Source: Dyella_B nitratireducens (lineage in GTDB: Bacteria > Pseudomonadota > Gammaproteobacteria > Xanthomonadales > Rhodanobacteraceae). Taken from it: a stretch of DNA of 64,000 nucleotides. This document shows positions 23,596 to 33,234 of the stretch, one piece after another. Location of the stretch: the NCBI RefSeq assembly GCF_049532905.1, contig NZ_CP064032.1:1-64000 (forward strand). The letters run 5' to 3'. Below the pieces are notes generated by a model, which worked only from the letters and a program-made list of their open reading frames with translations, was not told the DNA's origin and searched no databases. Numbering within the stretch: the first letter of the stretch is position 1; each line of letters begins with the position of its first letter. The position numbers were made by a program, and so were the translations under genes.

Positions 23596-24366
23596 ATGAC
23601 CATTGCCAACCGCGTTGTCGCGGTGTTCGCCGTGCTGATGACGGCGCTGAGCGCCATGCCGATCCAGGCCGGCGTGATTATCGATACCACCCGGGTGGTC
23701 TATCCGGCCAAGAACAGGGAGGTGACGGTACGGCTCGATAACAAGGGCGATCGGCCGGCGCTGATCCAGATATGGATGGACAGCGGTGACGACAACGTCA
23801 CACCGGATAAAGCCGACGTGCCGTTTACCCTCACACCACCGATGTTCCGCATGGATCCTTCCAAGCAGCAGGCGGTGCGCATGGCCTTTATGGGCGAACC
23901 GCTGCCTGCCGACAAGGAGAGTCTTTTCTGGTTCAACATGCTGGAAGTTCCGCCGAAGCCGGCGGCCAAAGATGACGATGGCAACGCACGCAACTTGCTG
24001 CAATTCGCGTTCCGTACACGCATCAAGGTGTTCTACCGTCCCGCTGGATTGCCGTACGACGTGAACGATGCGCCATCCAAGTTGAGCTGGAAGCTCGTCA
24101 GCGCCGACAAAGGCTATGCGTTGGAAGTGAGCAACCCCTCGCCTTATTACGTGTCGTTCGAGCAAGTCGAACTGCACGATGGTGCGCGCACCTATGCGCG
24201 TGGCCAGCGCGATCACGTCAAAAACAGCATGGTGGCTCCCGGGGGCACGTTGCGCTTTCCGCTGCCGGATTTGAAAAGCATGCCGGCAGCCGGCGCGCAG
24301 GTGGAGTTCACCTCGATTGACGACTTCGGCGCACGCAAGCCGGGCAAGACAGCCGTCACGTTTTAG
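23596..24366 (+). CDS. Periplasmic fimbrial chaperone, PapD/FimC family
   Basis: A 256-residue protein with a signal peptide (about 1-25, ending IQA) and the PapD-type double immunoglobulin fold. VIIDTTRVVYPAKNREVTVRL contains the conserved start, cited here in part as VYPAKNREVTVRL; FRMDPSKQQAVRM and ESLFWFNMLEVPP are the chaperone signature strands. The cleft arginine and lysine appear to be present. It caps pilin subunits in the periplasm and delivers them to the usher. The spacing of 94 bases to the pilin contains the attenuator hairpin. Confidence 0.92.
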   Translation: MTIANRVVAVFAVLMTALSAMPIQAGVIIDTTRVVYPAKNREVTVRLDNKGDRPALIQIWMDSGDDNVTPDKADVPFTLTPPMFRMDPSKQQAVRMAFMGEPLPADKESLFWFNMLEVPPKPAAKDDDGNARNLLQFAFRTRIKVFYRPAGLPYDVNDAPSKLSWKLVSADKGYALEVSNPSPYYVSFEQVELHDGARTYARGQRDHVKNSMVAPGGTLRFPLPDLKSMPAAGAQVEFTSIDDFGARKPGKTAVTF

Positions 24367-24463
24367 CCGTCGCCGGCTGCATTTCTTTTTTTGATATTTC
24401 GTGTCTCCGACGTACCGCGGGTATTCGGAGGGAATCCACACTTTTGTTCATGGAAGTTCATTC

Positions 24464-27247
24464 ATGCATCCGCGTTCCTATGATCCCGGTTCGGCGGGGC
24501 AAGCCCACGCGCTTGCTTTGCCGCGCAAACGGCTAGGCTTTTTCGTCCACGCCGCCCTGCTGTGCGCGGCGAGTACGGCGGCGGCCGATCCCGCCTCACC
24601 CGCCGCAACGCTTGACCCCGCTAATGCAGCCGCACCGGAAGCGGTGGAGTTCGATGCGGGCTTTTTGCCGCGTGGCAGCCACACCAGCCAGGTGGACCTC
24701 TCCCGCTACGAAAAAGGCAACATAGTGCTGCCTGGCACTTATCGTGCGGACGTCACCATCAATGGCGGGCTGATGAGCAACCGCCTGGATGTAACGTTCG
24801 CTGCCGTGGATGGCAAGGCGAGCGCGCAGCCGTGCTACGACCGCGACTTGCTGATCCGCCTGGGCATCGATTTGCTCGGCATTCAAAGAAAAACCGAGGA
24901 GGCGGCCGCGCATGGCGAGGTGGCCGCGAAGCAAGCGTTGCCCATGCCCGAAGGCAGCTTCTGCGGTGATATCGGTCAATACATTCCCGGCGCAACCGCC
25001 AGCTTCGACTCCAATGAGCAGAGCCTCACCCTGACCGTGCCGCAGATCTACATGCGGCGCAATGCGCGCGGCTATGTCAATCCGGAAAGCTGGGACAGCG
25101 GCGTGCCGGCGGCCATGGTGGGTTACAACTTCAACACGTACAGCAATACCTATGGCGGCCGCACGTCCACCAGCAGCTATCTGGGGCTTACTGCTGGCCT
25201 TAATCTGGGGCCGTGGCATTTGCGCCATACCGGTTCGCTGATGACCGGCGGTTCACGCGGTGCCCGCTACCAGAACAACGACATCTACGTGCAGCGAGAT
25301 CTGCCTAAACTGCAGTCGCAGTTGATGGCGGGCCAGGTCTATACCGATGGCAGCGTGCTCGACAGCGTGCGCATCCGCGGTGCGGTGCTGGCCACCGACG
25401 ACACCATGCTGCCGCCCACGCAGACCGGCTATGCACCGGTGGTGCGCGGCGTGGCCGAAACCACGGCCAAAGTCATCATCCGCCAACGCGGCGTGATTCT
25501 GGACCAAGTTACCGTGGCACCCGGTCCGTTCGTGATCGATGATCTAAGCCCTAATGGTTACGGCGGCGACCTCGAAGTAGAAATCAACGAAGCCGACGGC
25601 CGTAAGAAAATCCTGCTGGTGCCTTATGCCGCCACGCCCCAGTTGTTGCGCCAAGGCTATAACCGGTACTCCGTGTCATTGGGCCAGATGGACGACGCCG
25701 GCTTGAAGGTGAAGCCCGCTATTACCCAGGGTGCCCTCCAGCGCGGCCTCACCAATCGGGTCACCGGCTACGGTGGTGCGACCTTCGCCCAGGGGTACGG
25801 TGCGCTCACGCTCGGCAGCGCTCTCGGCACCTCCATCGGTGCGTTTTCGTTGGACATGACGCAGGCGCGCACCACGCTGCCGATGGGAAGCCCGCAGAGC
25901 GGCCGGAGCGTGCAGCTGCGCTACAGCAAGACTTTCGATAGCGGTCTGAATTTTTCGCTAGGCGCGTACCGCTATTCCACCCGCGGTTATCTGAGCGTGC
26001 GCGATGCTGTGTCGTTGCACCAATTGGCGCTGGAAGGCGGCGATCCTGACAATTACGATCGTTTGCGCAGCCGGTTGCAACTCTCTGTCAACCAGTCGCT
26101 GGGCAAGAGCGGAGGGCAGCTCTATCTGCAAGGGCAGACGGATAGCTACTGGACCCGCCGCGCCGACCAGGTGAATTTCACCTTGGGCTACATGAACCAG
26201 TGGAAGTTGCTTACCTATACCCTCACGGCGCAGCGCCAGCGCGATCTGGGTATGCATCGCAACGATACGCAGTTCAATCTCACGGCGTCCATTCCGCTGG
26301 GCCGCGCCGTGCGCGCGCCGACGTTCAACACCACCCTGGTTCACGACAGCAACAACAACAGCAGCCAGCTGGTCGGCTTGAATGGTCAGTTCGGCGCACA
26401 GTCGCAAGGTACGTATGCGCTTTCTGCTGCGCACTATCAACAAAACGGTACGAGTGGCAACGCCAATGTGCAATACAACGCGCCTTTGGCCACGCTCACC
26501 GGCAATTACTCGCAAAGCACCGGCTATCGAACGGCTTCGTTCGGTATGTCGGGCGGTATGGTGATACACCCGGGCGGTGTGACGCTGGCGCAAACCGTCA
26601 CCGATACCATCGGCATCGTCCACGCGCCCGACGCGGCGGGCGCGGTGGTCAACGGCGCGTCGAACAATATCAAAGTGGATGGTCGCGGCTATGCCGTGGT
26701 GCCGTACTTGCAGCCATACCGCCTCAATACGGTGCAACTCGATCCTGCCAACATTTCCGCCGACGTCGAGCTGAAGAACGCCTCCGAAAACGTCGCGCCG
26801 CGCCGCGGCGCGGTGGTGCCGCTCAAGTTTGAAACCGAAAGCGGCCGCGCGGTGCTGATCAAGGCCGACCATCCCGATGGTGAACCCTTGCCCTTCGGCG
26901 CCGACGTATTCGATGCCAATGGCAAGAGCGTGGGCGTGGTGGGACAGGCCAGCCGCTTGTATGTGCGCGGCGTGGCTGATAGCGGCACGTTGACGGTGAA
27001 GTGGGGCAATGCGGCGGATGAGCAATGCCATATCGATTACAACCTGCCGTCGCTGGGCAAGCAGCGGCAGCGTACGCCTGATGCGATTCGTGCGTCGTGT
27101 ACGGGGGTGGGAGTGAAGTCGGGAACAGGATCGGGAACGACCGTGGCGCCAGCCACGGTGCCGTCATCTACCAATTGGAAGCCGTCGGCTTTCGAAACGA
27201 TGCCGCTTTCGCCGGCGGCGCATGATCAAGAGGAAGCGAAACCATGA
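24464..27247 (+). CDS. Outer membrane fimbrial usher, PapC/FimD family
   Basis: A 927-residue usher. The start at 24464, with GGAAG seven bases upstream, is preferred over an in-frame ATG 63 bases earlier. A signal-like segment lies near residues 25-45, then the N-terminal chaperone-binding domain (FDAGFLPRG, then VDLSRYEKG), a 24-stranded barrel with a plug domain, and two C-terminal domains (RGAVVPLKFETESGRAVLI). It is a pore for fimbria assembly. A Thr/Ser/Pro-rich tail of about 45 residues extends past the usual usher end (GTTVAPATVPSSTNWKPSAF). Its stop overlaps the adhesin start as ATGA. Part of this tail recurs as a decayed copy at 33167. Confidence 0.92.
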   Translation: MHPRSYDPGSAGQAHALALPRKRLGFFVHAALLCAASTAAADPASPAATLDPANAAAPEAVEFDAGFLPRGSHTSQVDLSRYEKGNIVLPGTYRADVTINGGLMSNRLDVTFAAVDGKASAQPCYDRDLLIRLGIDLLGIQRKTEEAAAHGEVAAKQALPMPEGSFCGDIGQYIPGATASFDSNEQSLTLTVPQIYMRRNARGYVNPESWDSGVPAAMVGYNFNTYSNTYGGRTSTSSYLGLTAGLNLGPWHLRHTGSLMTGGSRGARYQNNDIYVQRDLPKLQSQLMAGQVYTDGSVLDSVRIRGAVLATDDTMLPPTQTGYAPVVRGVAETTAKVIIRQRGVILDQVTVAPGPFVIDDLSPNGYGGDLEVEINEADGRKKILLVPYAATPQLLRQGYNRYSVSLGQMDDAGLKVKPAITQGALQRGLTNRVTGYGGATFAQGYGALTLGSALGTSIGAFSLDMTQARTTLPMGSPQSGRSVQLRYSKTFDSGLNFSLGAYRYSTRGYLSVRDAVSLHQLALEGGDPDNYDRLRSRLQLSVNQSLGKSGGQLYLQGQTDSYWTRRADQVNFTLGYMNQWKLLTYTLTAQRQRDLGMHRNDTQFNLTASIPLGRAVRAPTFNTTLVHDSNNNSSQLVGLNGQFGAQSQGTYALSAAHYQQNGTSGNANVQYNAPLATLTGNYSQSTGYRTASFGMSGGMVIHPGGVTLAQTVTDTIGIVHAPDAAGAVVNGASNNIKVDGRGYAVVPYLQPYRLNTVQLDPANISADVELKNASENVAPRRGAVVPLKFETESGRAVLIKADHPDGEPLPFGADVFDANGKSVGVVGQASRLYVRGVADSGTLTVKWGNAADEQCHIDYNLPSLGKQRQRTPDAIRASCTGVGVKSGTGSGTTVAPATVPSSTNWKPSAFETMPLSPAAHDQEEAKP

Positions 27248-28365
27248 TGATGAAGTTACTGAGCCTGATGGTTTGCATTCGAACATCAGGGCGTGATGCG
27301 AGTGCACGGGTTTGTACACATTCCGAAGGTCGTAAAGCGAAATGTTCCATTTGGAAACTATGCTTTGCCTTGATCATGGCAATGACCTCTCACCTAGCCT
27401 TTGCCGCGTGTACGTTTTCGCCCAGCACCATTACGTATGCGGCTTCATCCGGGTCGTTGGTCGTCCCATCATCGCTGCCTGACGGATCAACAATTCCTAT
27501 TACCTTTTCGTTCACGGGAGGTGGGCCATTCCATTGTAATTTAACTAATGGAGGCCTCGTGGTGTATAACGTTTTACTGGAGACGCCGTTGTCGAAAGTG
27601 CCCGGATTTTCCGATGTCTGGGCGACAGGCTATCCAGGCATTGGAGTGCGTTTTCGCCTTTGGGACGGCAGTGCCTTGTCTACGAATCCTAGTCCAATAC
27701 GTAGCGCAGTAGGCGGTCCTGGCTGCACATCTTGCGGACCTAGGTTTGTCGCAGCCACGGCGTTGATGGGTGGAGTAAACAATAGTATAGAACTTATAAA
27801 GACAGGCCCAATTAGCACGGGTGCGTTTGAGCGCCGCCAAATTGCAGCTGACATAGCGAGTTACGCTATGAGCTGGGTTCCATCAATAACTCATTTCACA
27901 TCGCGTACTCAGATGGATACGTTATGGCTAGGAGGCTTCAATATCGTCGCTCAAAATGCCACCTGCGACCTCAGTGTCGGTGATGTGAATCGTGATGTGC
28001 AGCTGGATTCCTTTCAACTCAAAGACGTTCCAGTCGCCAATGGCAAGTTTGGCCTCAAAAATTTTACCATTACGGCCAACTGCAAAGATGCCAAGACAGC
28101 ATCCTTCACGTTCAGTGGCGCACAGTCGACTGTCGATGACAGTTTGTTTGCCAGCACCGGTACCGCGCAGGGCTTGGGTCTGCATGTGGGTACGCCTTAT
28201 GGCGACGTTCCTGCCAACGGCACGTCGGCGCAGCGAACGTTCTCGGTCGATGCTTCCAGTGGTGTAGCGGAACTTCCCGTGGAAGTGGGTTATTCACGCA
28301 GCGCTGCAGCGGTGACCACCGGCACTTTCCTCAGCAGAGTCACCGTGACCCTGGGTTACAACTGA
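27244..28365 (+). CDS. Two-domain fimbrial tip adhesin, copy 1
   Basis: A 373-residue protein. The N-terminal 45 residues are unusually long before the hydrophobic core (KLCFALIMAMTSHLAFA), giving an extended signal peptide. A lectin-like receptor-binding domain follows (about 55-235), and residues about 240-373 are a pilin domain with CDLSVGDV, ITANCKDAKTASFTFSG and a terminal VTLGYN, much like the pilin at 28405. This is the typical tip-adhesin layout. It begins at any of three consecutive ATGs and overlaps the usher stop by four bases. A paralogue lies at 33235. Confidence 0.85.
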   Translation: MMMKLLSLMVCIRTSGRDASARVCTHSEGRKAKCSIWKLCFALIMAMTSHLAFAACTFSPSTITYAASSGSLVVPSSLPDGSTIPITFSFTGGGPFHCNLTNGGLVVYNVLLETPLSKVPGFSDVWATGYPGIGVRFRLWDGSALSTNPSPIRSAVGGPGCTSCGPRFVAATALMGGVNNSIELIKTGPISTGAFERRQIAADIASYAMSWVPSITHFTSRTQMDTLWLGGFNIVAQNATCDLSVGDVNRDVQLDSFQLKDVPVANGKFGLKNFTITANCKDAKTASFTFSGAQSTVDDSLFASTGTAQGLGLHVGTPYGDVPANGTSAQRTFSVDASSGVAELPVEVGYSRSAAAVTTGTFLSRVTVTLGYN

Positions 28366-28404
28366 GAAGCAACATCGTAGCGCCTCTTGTAGGAGTAAAT
28401 AGTT

Positions 28405-28935
28405 ATGTGTCTTTTTAAATCATCGCTGCTAGCAGCGAGTATCACGCTAGCGCTTTCGCTCACGCCTGCAGCTTTTGCCGCGACCACTGGCACCATCACC
28501 GTGGAAGGCCTTATCCAAGATAACGTCACGTGTAACCTTAGTGCTGGGGATGTGACAAGAACCATCCAGTTGAAGCCATACCCTATCGCCGACGTGCCGG
28601 CTTCCAATCAAAGTTTTGGATACGAACCTTTTACCCTTACTGCAAATTGCAGCAGTAACGCCAATACGGTGAGTTTCTTGTTCAGCGGCACGCCAAGTGC
28701 CGATGGTACCCACTTCCAAAACACGGGTGATGGGCTGGGTATTAGCCTGCAACTGGAGTCGGCTGCCGATGGGAAAATCATTCCCGCTAACGGTGTCGAT
28801 AGCGACCGGACGCGCACGCTTAACGTAGCCAACGGCATCGCCGCGCTCGATCTCAGAGCTGCCTACTATCGGGAGGCGCCGGTGAAAGCCGGAAGTTTTG
28901 AGAGCAAGGTCATGGTCAGCCTGAGCTATAACTGA
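28405..28935 (+). CDS. Minor fimbrial subunit
   Basis: A 176-residue pilin with a signal peptide (about 1-25, ending AFA), the Cys pair (VTCNLSAGD and LTANCSSN) and the terminal SLSYN. It strongly resembles the pilin domain of the tip adhesin, so it may be an adaptor subunit or a shaft subunit. GGAG lies about nine bases before the ATG. It is the last gene of the operon, followed ten bases later by element E5. Confidence 0.88.
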   Translation: MCLFKSSLLAASITLALSLTPAAFAATTGTITVEGLIQDNVTCNLSAGDVTRTIQLKPYPIADVPASNQSFGYEPFTLTANCSSNANTVSFLFSGTPSADGTHFQNTGDGLGISLQLESAADGKIIPANGVDSDRTRTLNVANGIAALDLRAAYYREAPVKAGSFESKVMVSLSYN

Positions 28936-28944
28936 GATCAGAGT

Positions 28945-29166
28945 CTTAGGTTTCCCTACGTTTTTTATGTCGTTCCGACGGAAAAATTGAAGTTCACGAC
29001 AACGCTGTTTCAGAACGGCTCGTCATTCCCGCGAAGGCCGGAATCCACGCTTCGTACTTGTCATGGATTTCGGCCTTCGCCGGAATGACGACTCGCTTCG
29101 AAATGAAGTGGAAAGTAACCCCCTATTTCGATGGAATGGCGGGCAAAAACTTGGATAAACCTAAGG
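28945..29166. mobile_element. MITE-like palindromic element, class I, copy E5
   Basis: A 222-bp element in the same orientation as E1 and E3. Its ends are CTTAGGTTTCCCTACG and AAACCTAAGG. Both ends carry TTAGG where the other copies carry TGAGG, so the two arms changed together. The left arm contains GAAGTTCACGACAA and the inner pair is GTCATTCCCGCGAAGGCC with GGCCTTCGCCGGAATGACG. Confidence 0.75.
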
Positions 29167-29711
29167 ATAAGAGTGCGATAAATGGCTGCGCCTCGATGAA
29201 AATGCGAGTGTATCCACGTCTTAATAACTATGATTAATGAGCTGAAAAAAAGTTAGCATTTTTGGCGTTACGTGATGCCGCTTAATCATGTATTTGTCAA
29301 TGAAGGGCGGCGTCTTAAGTATGGTAATTGGGAAAACAGTTTTCGCATGGCGATCTAATGTTCTTCGCATTGTTTTTCATGTGTCTACTACTCATGACAC
29401 TGCCAATGATGCCGAGCGATGTCGCGACGAATTTTAGATTGATAAAGATGTGCGGTACTCCGTTACCACCGAATGAAGCAAAGAAATTTTATTCTTTTGC
29501 AGCCATGCATAGAAACTGTTGCAAAGGGCATCAGGGCATTCGCACCGGAAATCATCGCATCTCCATGATGCGTTTCCAATAAAGCGTACGCCAATGGCCA
29601 AGGCTGGACACGATGATGAACTGGCGCTGCGGGCACGCCTGCCATGTCGGCGCAGTTATTCGCGGCGTTGACGGCGGTATGTACGTTGACACGAGTTATG
29701 AGGCACTTCAA
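29167..29711. other. Region upstream of the autotransporter adhesin
   Basis: About 545 bases. A weak 84-codon frame at 29328-29582 has a hydrophobic start (FFALFFMCLLLMTLPMM) but no ribosome site, and I do not call it. The promoter of the adhesin should be here; a clear match is not seen. Confidence 0.4.
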
Positions 29712-32700
29712 TTGAATAGGGTTTACAAGCTTGTATGGAACGCTGCCACGGGCTCGTTCGTCGTTGCGTCCGAGTTGGCAAAGAGCCACAAAAAGACGGT
29801 GAAGCGGAAGAAGGCGATGATCGCCATGGCGACCATGCTGATGGGTGGATCGGCAGGTGCTGTCTCAGCCACTGACATATGCCACTCTGCGGAGGGACGT
29901 GAGGGCTCGTTGGATGCATTGGGCATTTGCGCCGAAAATGACGGCGTAGTCGCTGCCTTCCGTTCCGACATCGGAGTGCTGGCCGCTTATCAGGCGGGTG
30001 GTGGATCGGCGAATGGAGCCAATTCCATTGTCATCGGCGCAAACGCTACCGATCAATACTCGCCGAGTCATGTATTGGGCAAGGCTGTCGGCAATGCCGT
30101 GATTATCGGCAATAATGCGAGTACTTATAGTAGTGCTGACGGATCGACGGGTGCGGTCGCCATTGGTGATACCGCATTTGCTTATGCCAGTGCCTCGGTG
30201 GCTCTCGGACAAAACGCGTCGGCCGGCCATACCGGAACGGTTGCCCTGGGAGCTAACGCGACTGCAGAAGGCCTCGGTAGTTCAACCGCCGTGGGATATC
30301 AGGCATCCGCGACGGGGTATAGTTCGCTGACGGTGGGGAGCTGGGCGAATGCAACGCAGTTAAATGCTACGGCGTTGGGTTCGAGCGCAAATGCCATCGG
30401 TTCAGGAGCCACTGCCGTAGGTTATGGCGCCATCGCGGAAGGCGATGGTGCCGTAGTGGTAGGGGAATCGGCTTCCGCTAGCGATATCAGTACCACAGCC
30501 ATTGGCCAAGGAAGCCTGGCAGCGGCTGGCAATGCCACGGCAATCGGTTCATTGGCCAATGCTACAGCGGCAGGAACGACTGCCCTGGGTGTCAGCTCAC
30601 AAGCGACTACAGAGGGTGCCACCGCCATAGGGCATAACACGTCGGCATCCGGCAACTCATCCGTCGCTATCGGTCAGTATGCGAATGCGGTGGGCTACGC
30701 CTCCATCGCTATCGGCGGCAGCCAAGCTGCAGCAACGGCTGCTCAAGCTACAGCCGTTCACGCTATAGCGATTGGCGAAGCCGCGACTGCCTCCCACGAC
30801 GAAGCCATTGCCATTGGCGAATCGTCGGCTACCGACCGGGCGTACAGCTTGTCGGTAGGTAACAGCACCTTGACGCGCCAGATCACTCATGTGGCTGAAG
30901 GCACGCAAGCCACGGATGCCGTGAACGTCAGGCAGCTTTCCTCAGTGACGGCGGCGCTTGGTGGCAACGCATCACTCGATGCCACGACTGGTCTTCTCGA
31001 TGGGCCTGTCTATCACCTGGCCAATGGCGGGGCGCAGACGACGATCGGGGGCGCGCTCACTGAATTGGACAACGCGATATCCCATACCGCAGCCAGTGGC
31101 GTGCAGTACGACGATTCGTCCAGCAAGACGCAGGTTACTCTGGGTGGTGCCGGTTCAACATCGCCCGTGAGGCTTACGAACGTCGCCAACGGCAACGTCA
31201 ATACGAACAGCAGGGATGCGATTAACGGCTCGCAACTGTTCGGCACCGCGCACAGTGTGACGGTTGCATTGGGTGGCGGTTCCGCTGTGAGCACGGATGG
31301 CTCGATCACGGTGCCGAGTTATACGCTCGACGGCAAGCCGGTGGCGGGCGGCGTGGAAGGTGCCTTCATCAATCTCGATGGTCGTGTCATTAAAAACACC
31401 AACGACATTGCTGATTTGACGACCCAGCTCGGCGATGTGGCTGGCGGCGCGGTGCTTTACGACGATCCCGCGACCAAGCGAAAGGTGACGTTGGGCGGCA
31501 CGGGGGCAGTCGTGCCGGTAGCTCTCGCTAATGTGGCCAGCGGTAACGTCAGTGCACGCAGCACCGATGCGATCAATGGTGCGCAGCTGTTCGGCACCGC
31601 CGACAGCATGGTTGTTGCGTTGGGTGGTGGATCTCTTGTTGCCCCGGATGGTTCCATCACGACACCGATCTATGAGCTCAATGGTGAATCGGTGGCGGGC
31701 GGTGTGGAAGGCGCCTTTTCCAATCTCGATGGTCGTGTCATCACGAATACCAACGACATTGCCGGCTTGAGAACGCAGATCGGTCATGTTGCGGCGGGTG
31801 CCGTGCTGTATGACGATCCAGCGACGAAGTCGCAGATCACCTTGGGCGGTGCCGGCACAACGTCGCCGGTAAAGCTCACCAACGTCGCCAACGGCGTGGA
31901 TGACAGCGATGCGGTGACCATCGCGCAACTCAAGGCGGCGGGTTTGATCGATGCCAACGGCAAGCAGCTTGGCGCGCTGGTGTACGACGATTTCACGCTC
32001 AGCACGGCTACGCTGGGTGGTATGGGTGGTACGTTGATCGACAATCTGAAAGGCGGCTTGATTGCGGCTGACAGCATGCAGGCCGTGAATGGTGGTCAGC
32101 TGTTTGATCTGCAAGAGAACGTTCAAAATCAGTTTGACTGGCTTAATAACCAGGTGGGTGACCTAAACGGCCGCGTGGGCAATATTGAACAGGGCATTGC
32201 CGACGGCACGATCGGCAGAGGTGATCCCGTCTACGGCCCGCGCGGCGGTTCGGGTGAAAACAGTATGGAGGTTGGGGCTGGCGCTGGTGCATCGGGCTCC
32301 TATAGCACTGCAATCGGCAACGGCAGCGTGGCTTCGGGTGACAACAGCACGGCAGCGGGCGTCGGTGCAGTCGCTTCGGGCACCGGCAGTACCGCCACCG
32401 GGGTGAGTGCGGTAGCTTCTGCTAGCGGTAGCACGGCTGTGGGTGCAAGCTCTAGCGCATCGGGCGAGAACAGTGTTGCGTTGGGATTCAATGCCAAAGC
32501 TACGGGCAATAATTCAGTGGCGCTGGGTGCCAACTCCATCGCCGACCGCGACAACACGGTGTCAGTGGGCTCAGACGGAAACGAACGCCAGATCACCCAT
32601 GTAGCAGCCGCTACGCAGCGTACCGATGCCGCTAACTGGGGCCAGGTGCAGGATACGGTCAATAACGTAACGGATTGGGCTAACCAGAAGTTTCATCAAA

Positions 32701-32939
32701 TCGACAGGCGCATCAATCGCATGGGGGCGATGAGCGCTGCTTACGGGCAGATGGCGTTCAGCGCGCAAGGGTTGGAAACCAAGAACCGGTTGGGCGTAGG
32801 TGTGGGCAATCAGGGGGGGCAATCTGCGGTTGCCATTGGTTATTCACGCCAACTTCGGCCGAACGTAAATCTGTCGTTTGGCGGTTCGGCTTCATCCAGC
32901 GATGTGTCTGTGGGTGTGGGTTTGGCAGTCGGGTGGTAG
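29712..32939 (+). CDS. YadA-type trimeric autotransporter adhesin
   Basis: A 1075-residue surface adhesin (type Vc). It starts with TTG at 29712, preceded by GAGG at eight bases, so that the extended signal peptide begins NRVYKLVWNAATGSFVVASE, the known ESPR motif; an upstream ATG at 29613 would add 33 unrelated residues. The head (about 110-390 and 845-945) consists of repeats of the form A.A.G..S.A.G, the neck and stalk follow, with YDDPATK and LGGxG units repeated about every 350 bp near 31215 and 31565. The last 70 residues are the YadA anchor, ending GVGLAVGW. It trimerises in the outer membrane and mediates adhesion or autoagglutination. Confidence 0.92.
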   Translation: MNRVYKLVWNAATGSFVVASELAKSHKKTVKRKKAMIAMATMLMGGSAGAVSATDICHSAEGREGSLDALGICAENDGVVAAFRSDIGVLAAYQAGGGSANGANSIVIGANATDQYSPSHVLGKAVGNAVIIGNNASTYSSADGSTGAVAIGDTAFAYASASVALGQNASAGHTGTVALGANATAEGLGSSTAVGYQASATGYSSLTVGSWANATQLNATALGSSANAIGSGATAVGYGAIAEGDGAVVVGESASASDISTTAIGQGSLAAAGNATAIGSLANATAAGTTALGVSSQATTEGATAIGHNTSASGNSSVAIGQYANAVGYASIAIGGSQAAATAAQATAVHAIAIGEAATASHDEAIAIGESSATDRAYSLSVGNSTLTRQITHVAEGTQATDAVNVRQLSSVTAALGGNASLDATTGLLDGPVYHLANGGAQTTIGGALTELDNAISHTAASGVQYDDSSSKTQVTLGGAGSTSPVRLTNVANGNVNTNSRDAINGSQLFGTAHSVTVALGGGSAVSTDGSITVPSYTLDGKPVAGGVEGAFINLDGRVIKNTNDIADLTTQLGDVAGGAVLYDDPATKRKVTLGGTGAVVPVALANVASGNVSARSTDAINGAQLFGTADSMVVALGGGSLVAPDGSITTPIYELNGESVAGGVEGAFSNLDGRVITNTNDIAGLRTQIGHVAAGAVLYDDPATKSQITLGGAGTTSPVKLTNVANGVDDSDAVTIAQLKAAGLIDANGKQLGALVYDDFTLSTATLGGMGGTLIDNLKGGLIAADSMQAVNGGQLFDLQENVQNQFDWLNNQVGDLNGRVGNIEQGIADGTIGRGDPVYGPRGGSGENSMEVGAGAGASGSYSTAIGNGSVASGDNSTAAGVGAVASGTGSTATGVSAVASASGSTAVGASSSASGENSVALGFNAKATGNNSVALGANSIADRDNTVSVGSDGNERQITHVAAATQRTDAANWGQVQDTVNNVTDWANQKFHQIDRRINRMGAMSAAYGQMAFSAQGLETKNRLGVGVGNQGGQSAVAIGYSRQLRPNVNLSFGGSASSSDVSVGVGLAVGW

Positions 32940-33166
32940 CCACTAGGCATGCTCTGATCCATTCCACGCATCCGCCGCCACACTGTATGCGCGCCTCACT
33001 TCGCCCTGCGGTCTAGACATACCACCAGTATGCCTTCGCCATCGGTGCAAACCGCGGTGCGCGCTGATCAGACTTGCCACCGCAAGGCAAGCAGCACCGG
33101 CGTTCGTTCGATGCGATTCATGCATTGAGCACGGCTGGCCATGCCTCCCTTATCGTTATCTATTAC
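32940..33166. other. Intergenic region after the autotransporter
   Basis: About 225 bases with no gene and no clear terminator; it leads into the usher remnant. Confidence 0.4.
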
Positions 33167-33234
33167 CTGGAAGCTATCGACTTTCTAAATGATGCGCTTT
33201 TGTCAGCCTTGTCTGATCAAGAGGAAATGAATCC
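33167..33234 (+). pseudogene. Decayed 3' end of an usher gene
   Basis: The sequence from TGGAAG to the adhesin ATG aligns with the last 70 or so bases of the intact usher gene (27175-27248), with about three-quarters identity by eye, one base deleted, and TTCTAA in place of TTCGAA giving an early stop. The shared TGATCAAGAGGAA serves as ribosome site for both adhesin copies. Confidence 0.6.

Noticed and set aside
29328..29582. 84-codon frame with a hydrophobic start
   Set aside because: No ribosome site and an implausible C-terminal half; a hydrophobic leader alone is not enough to call it.
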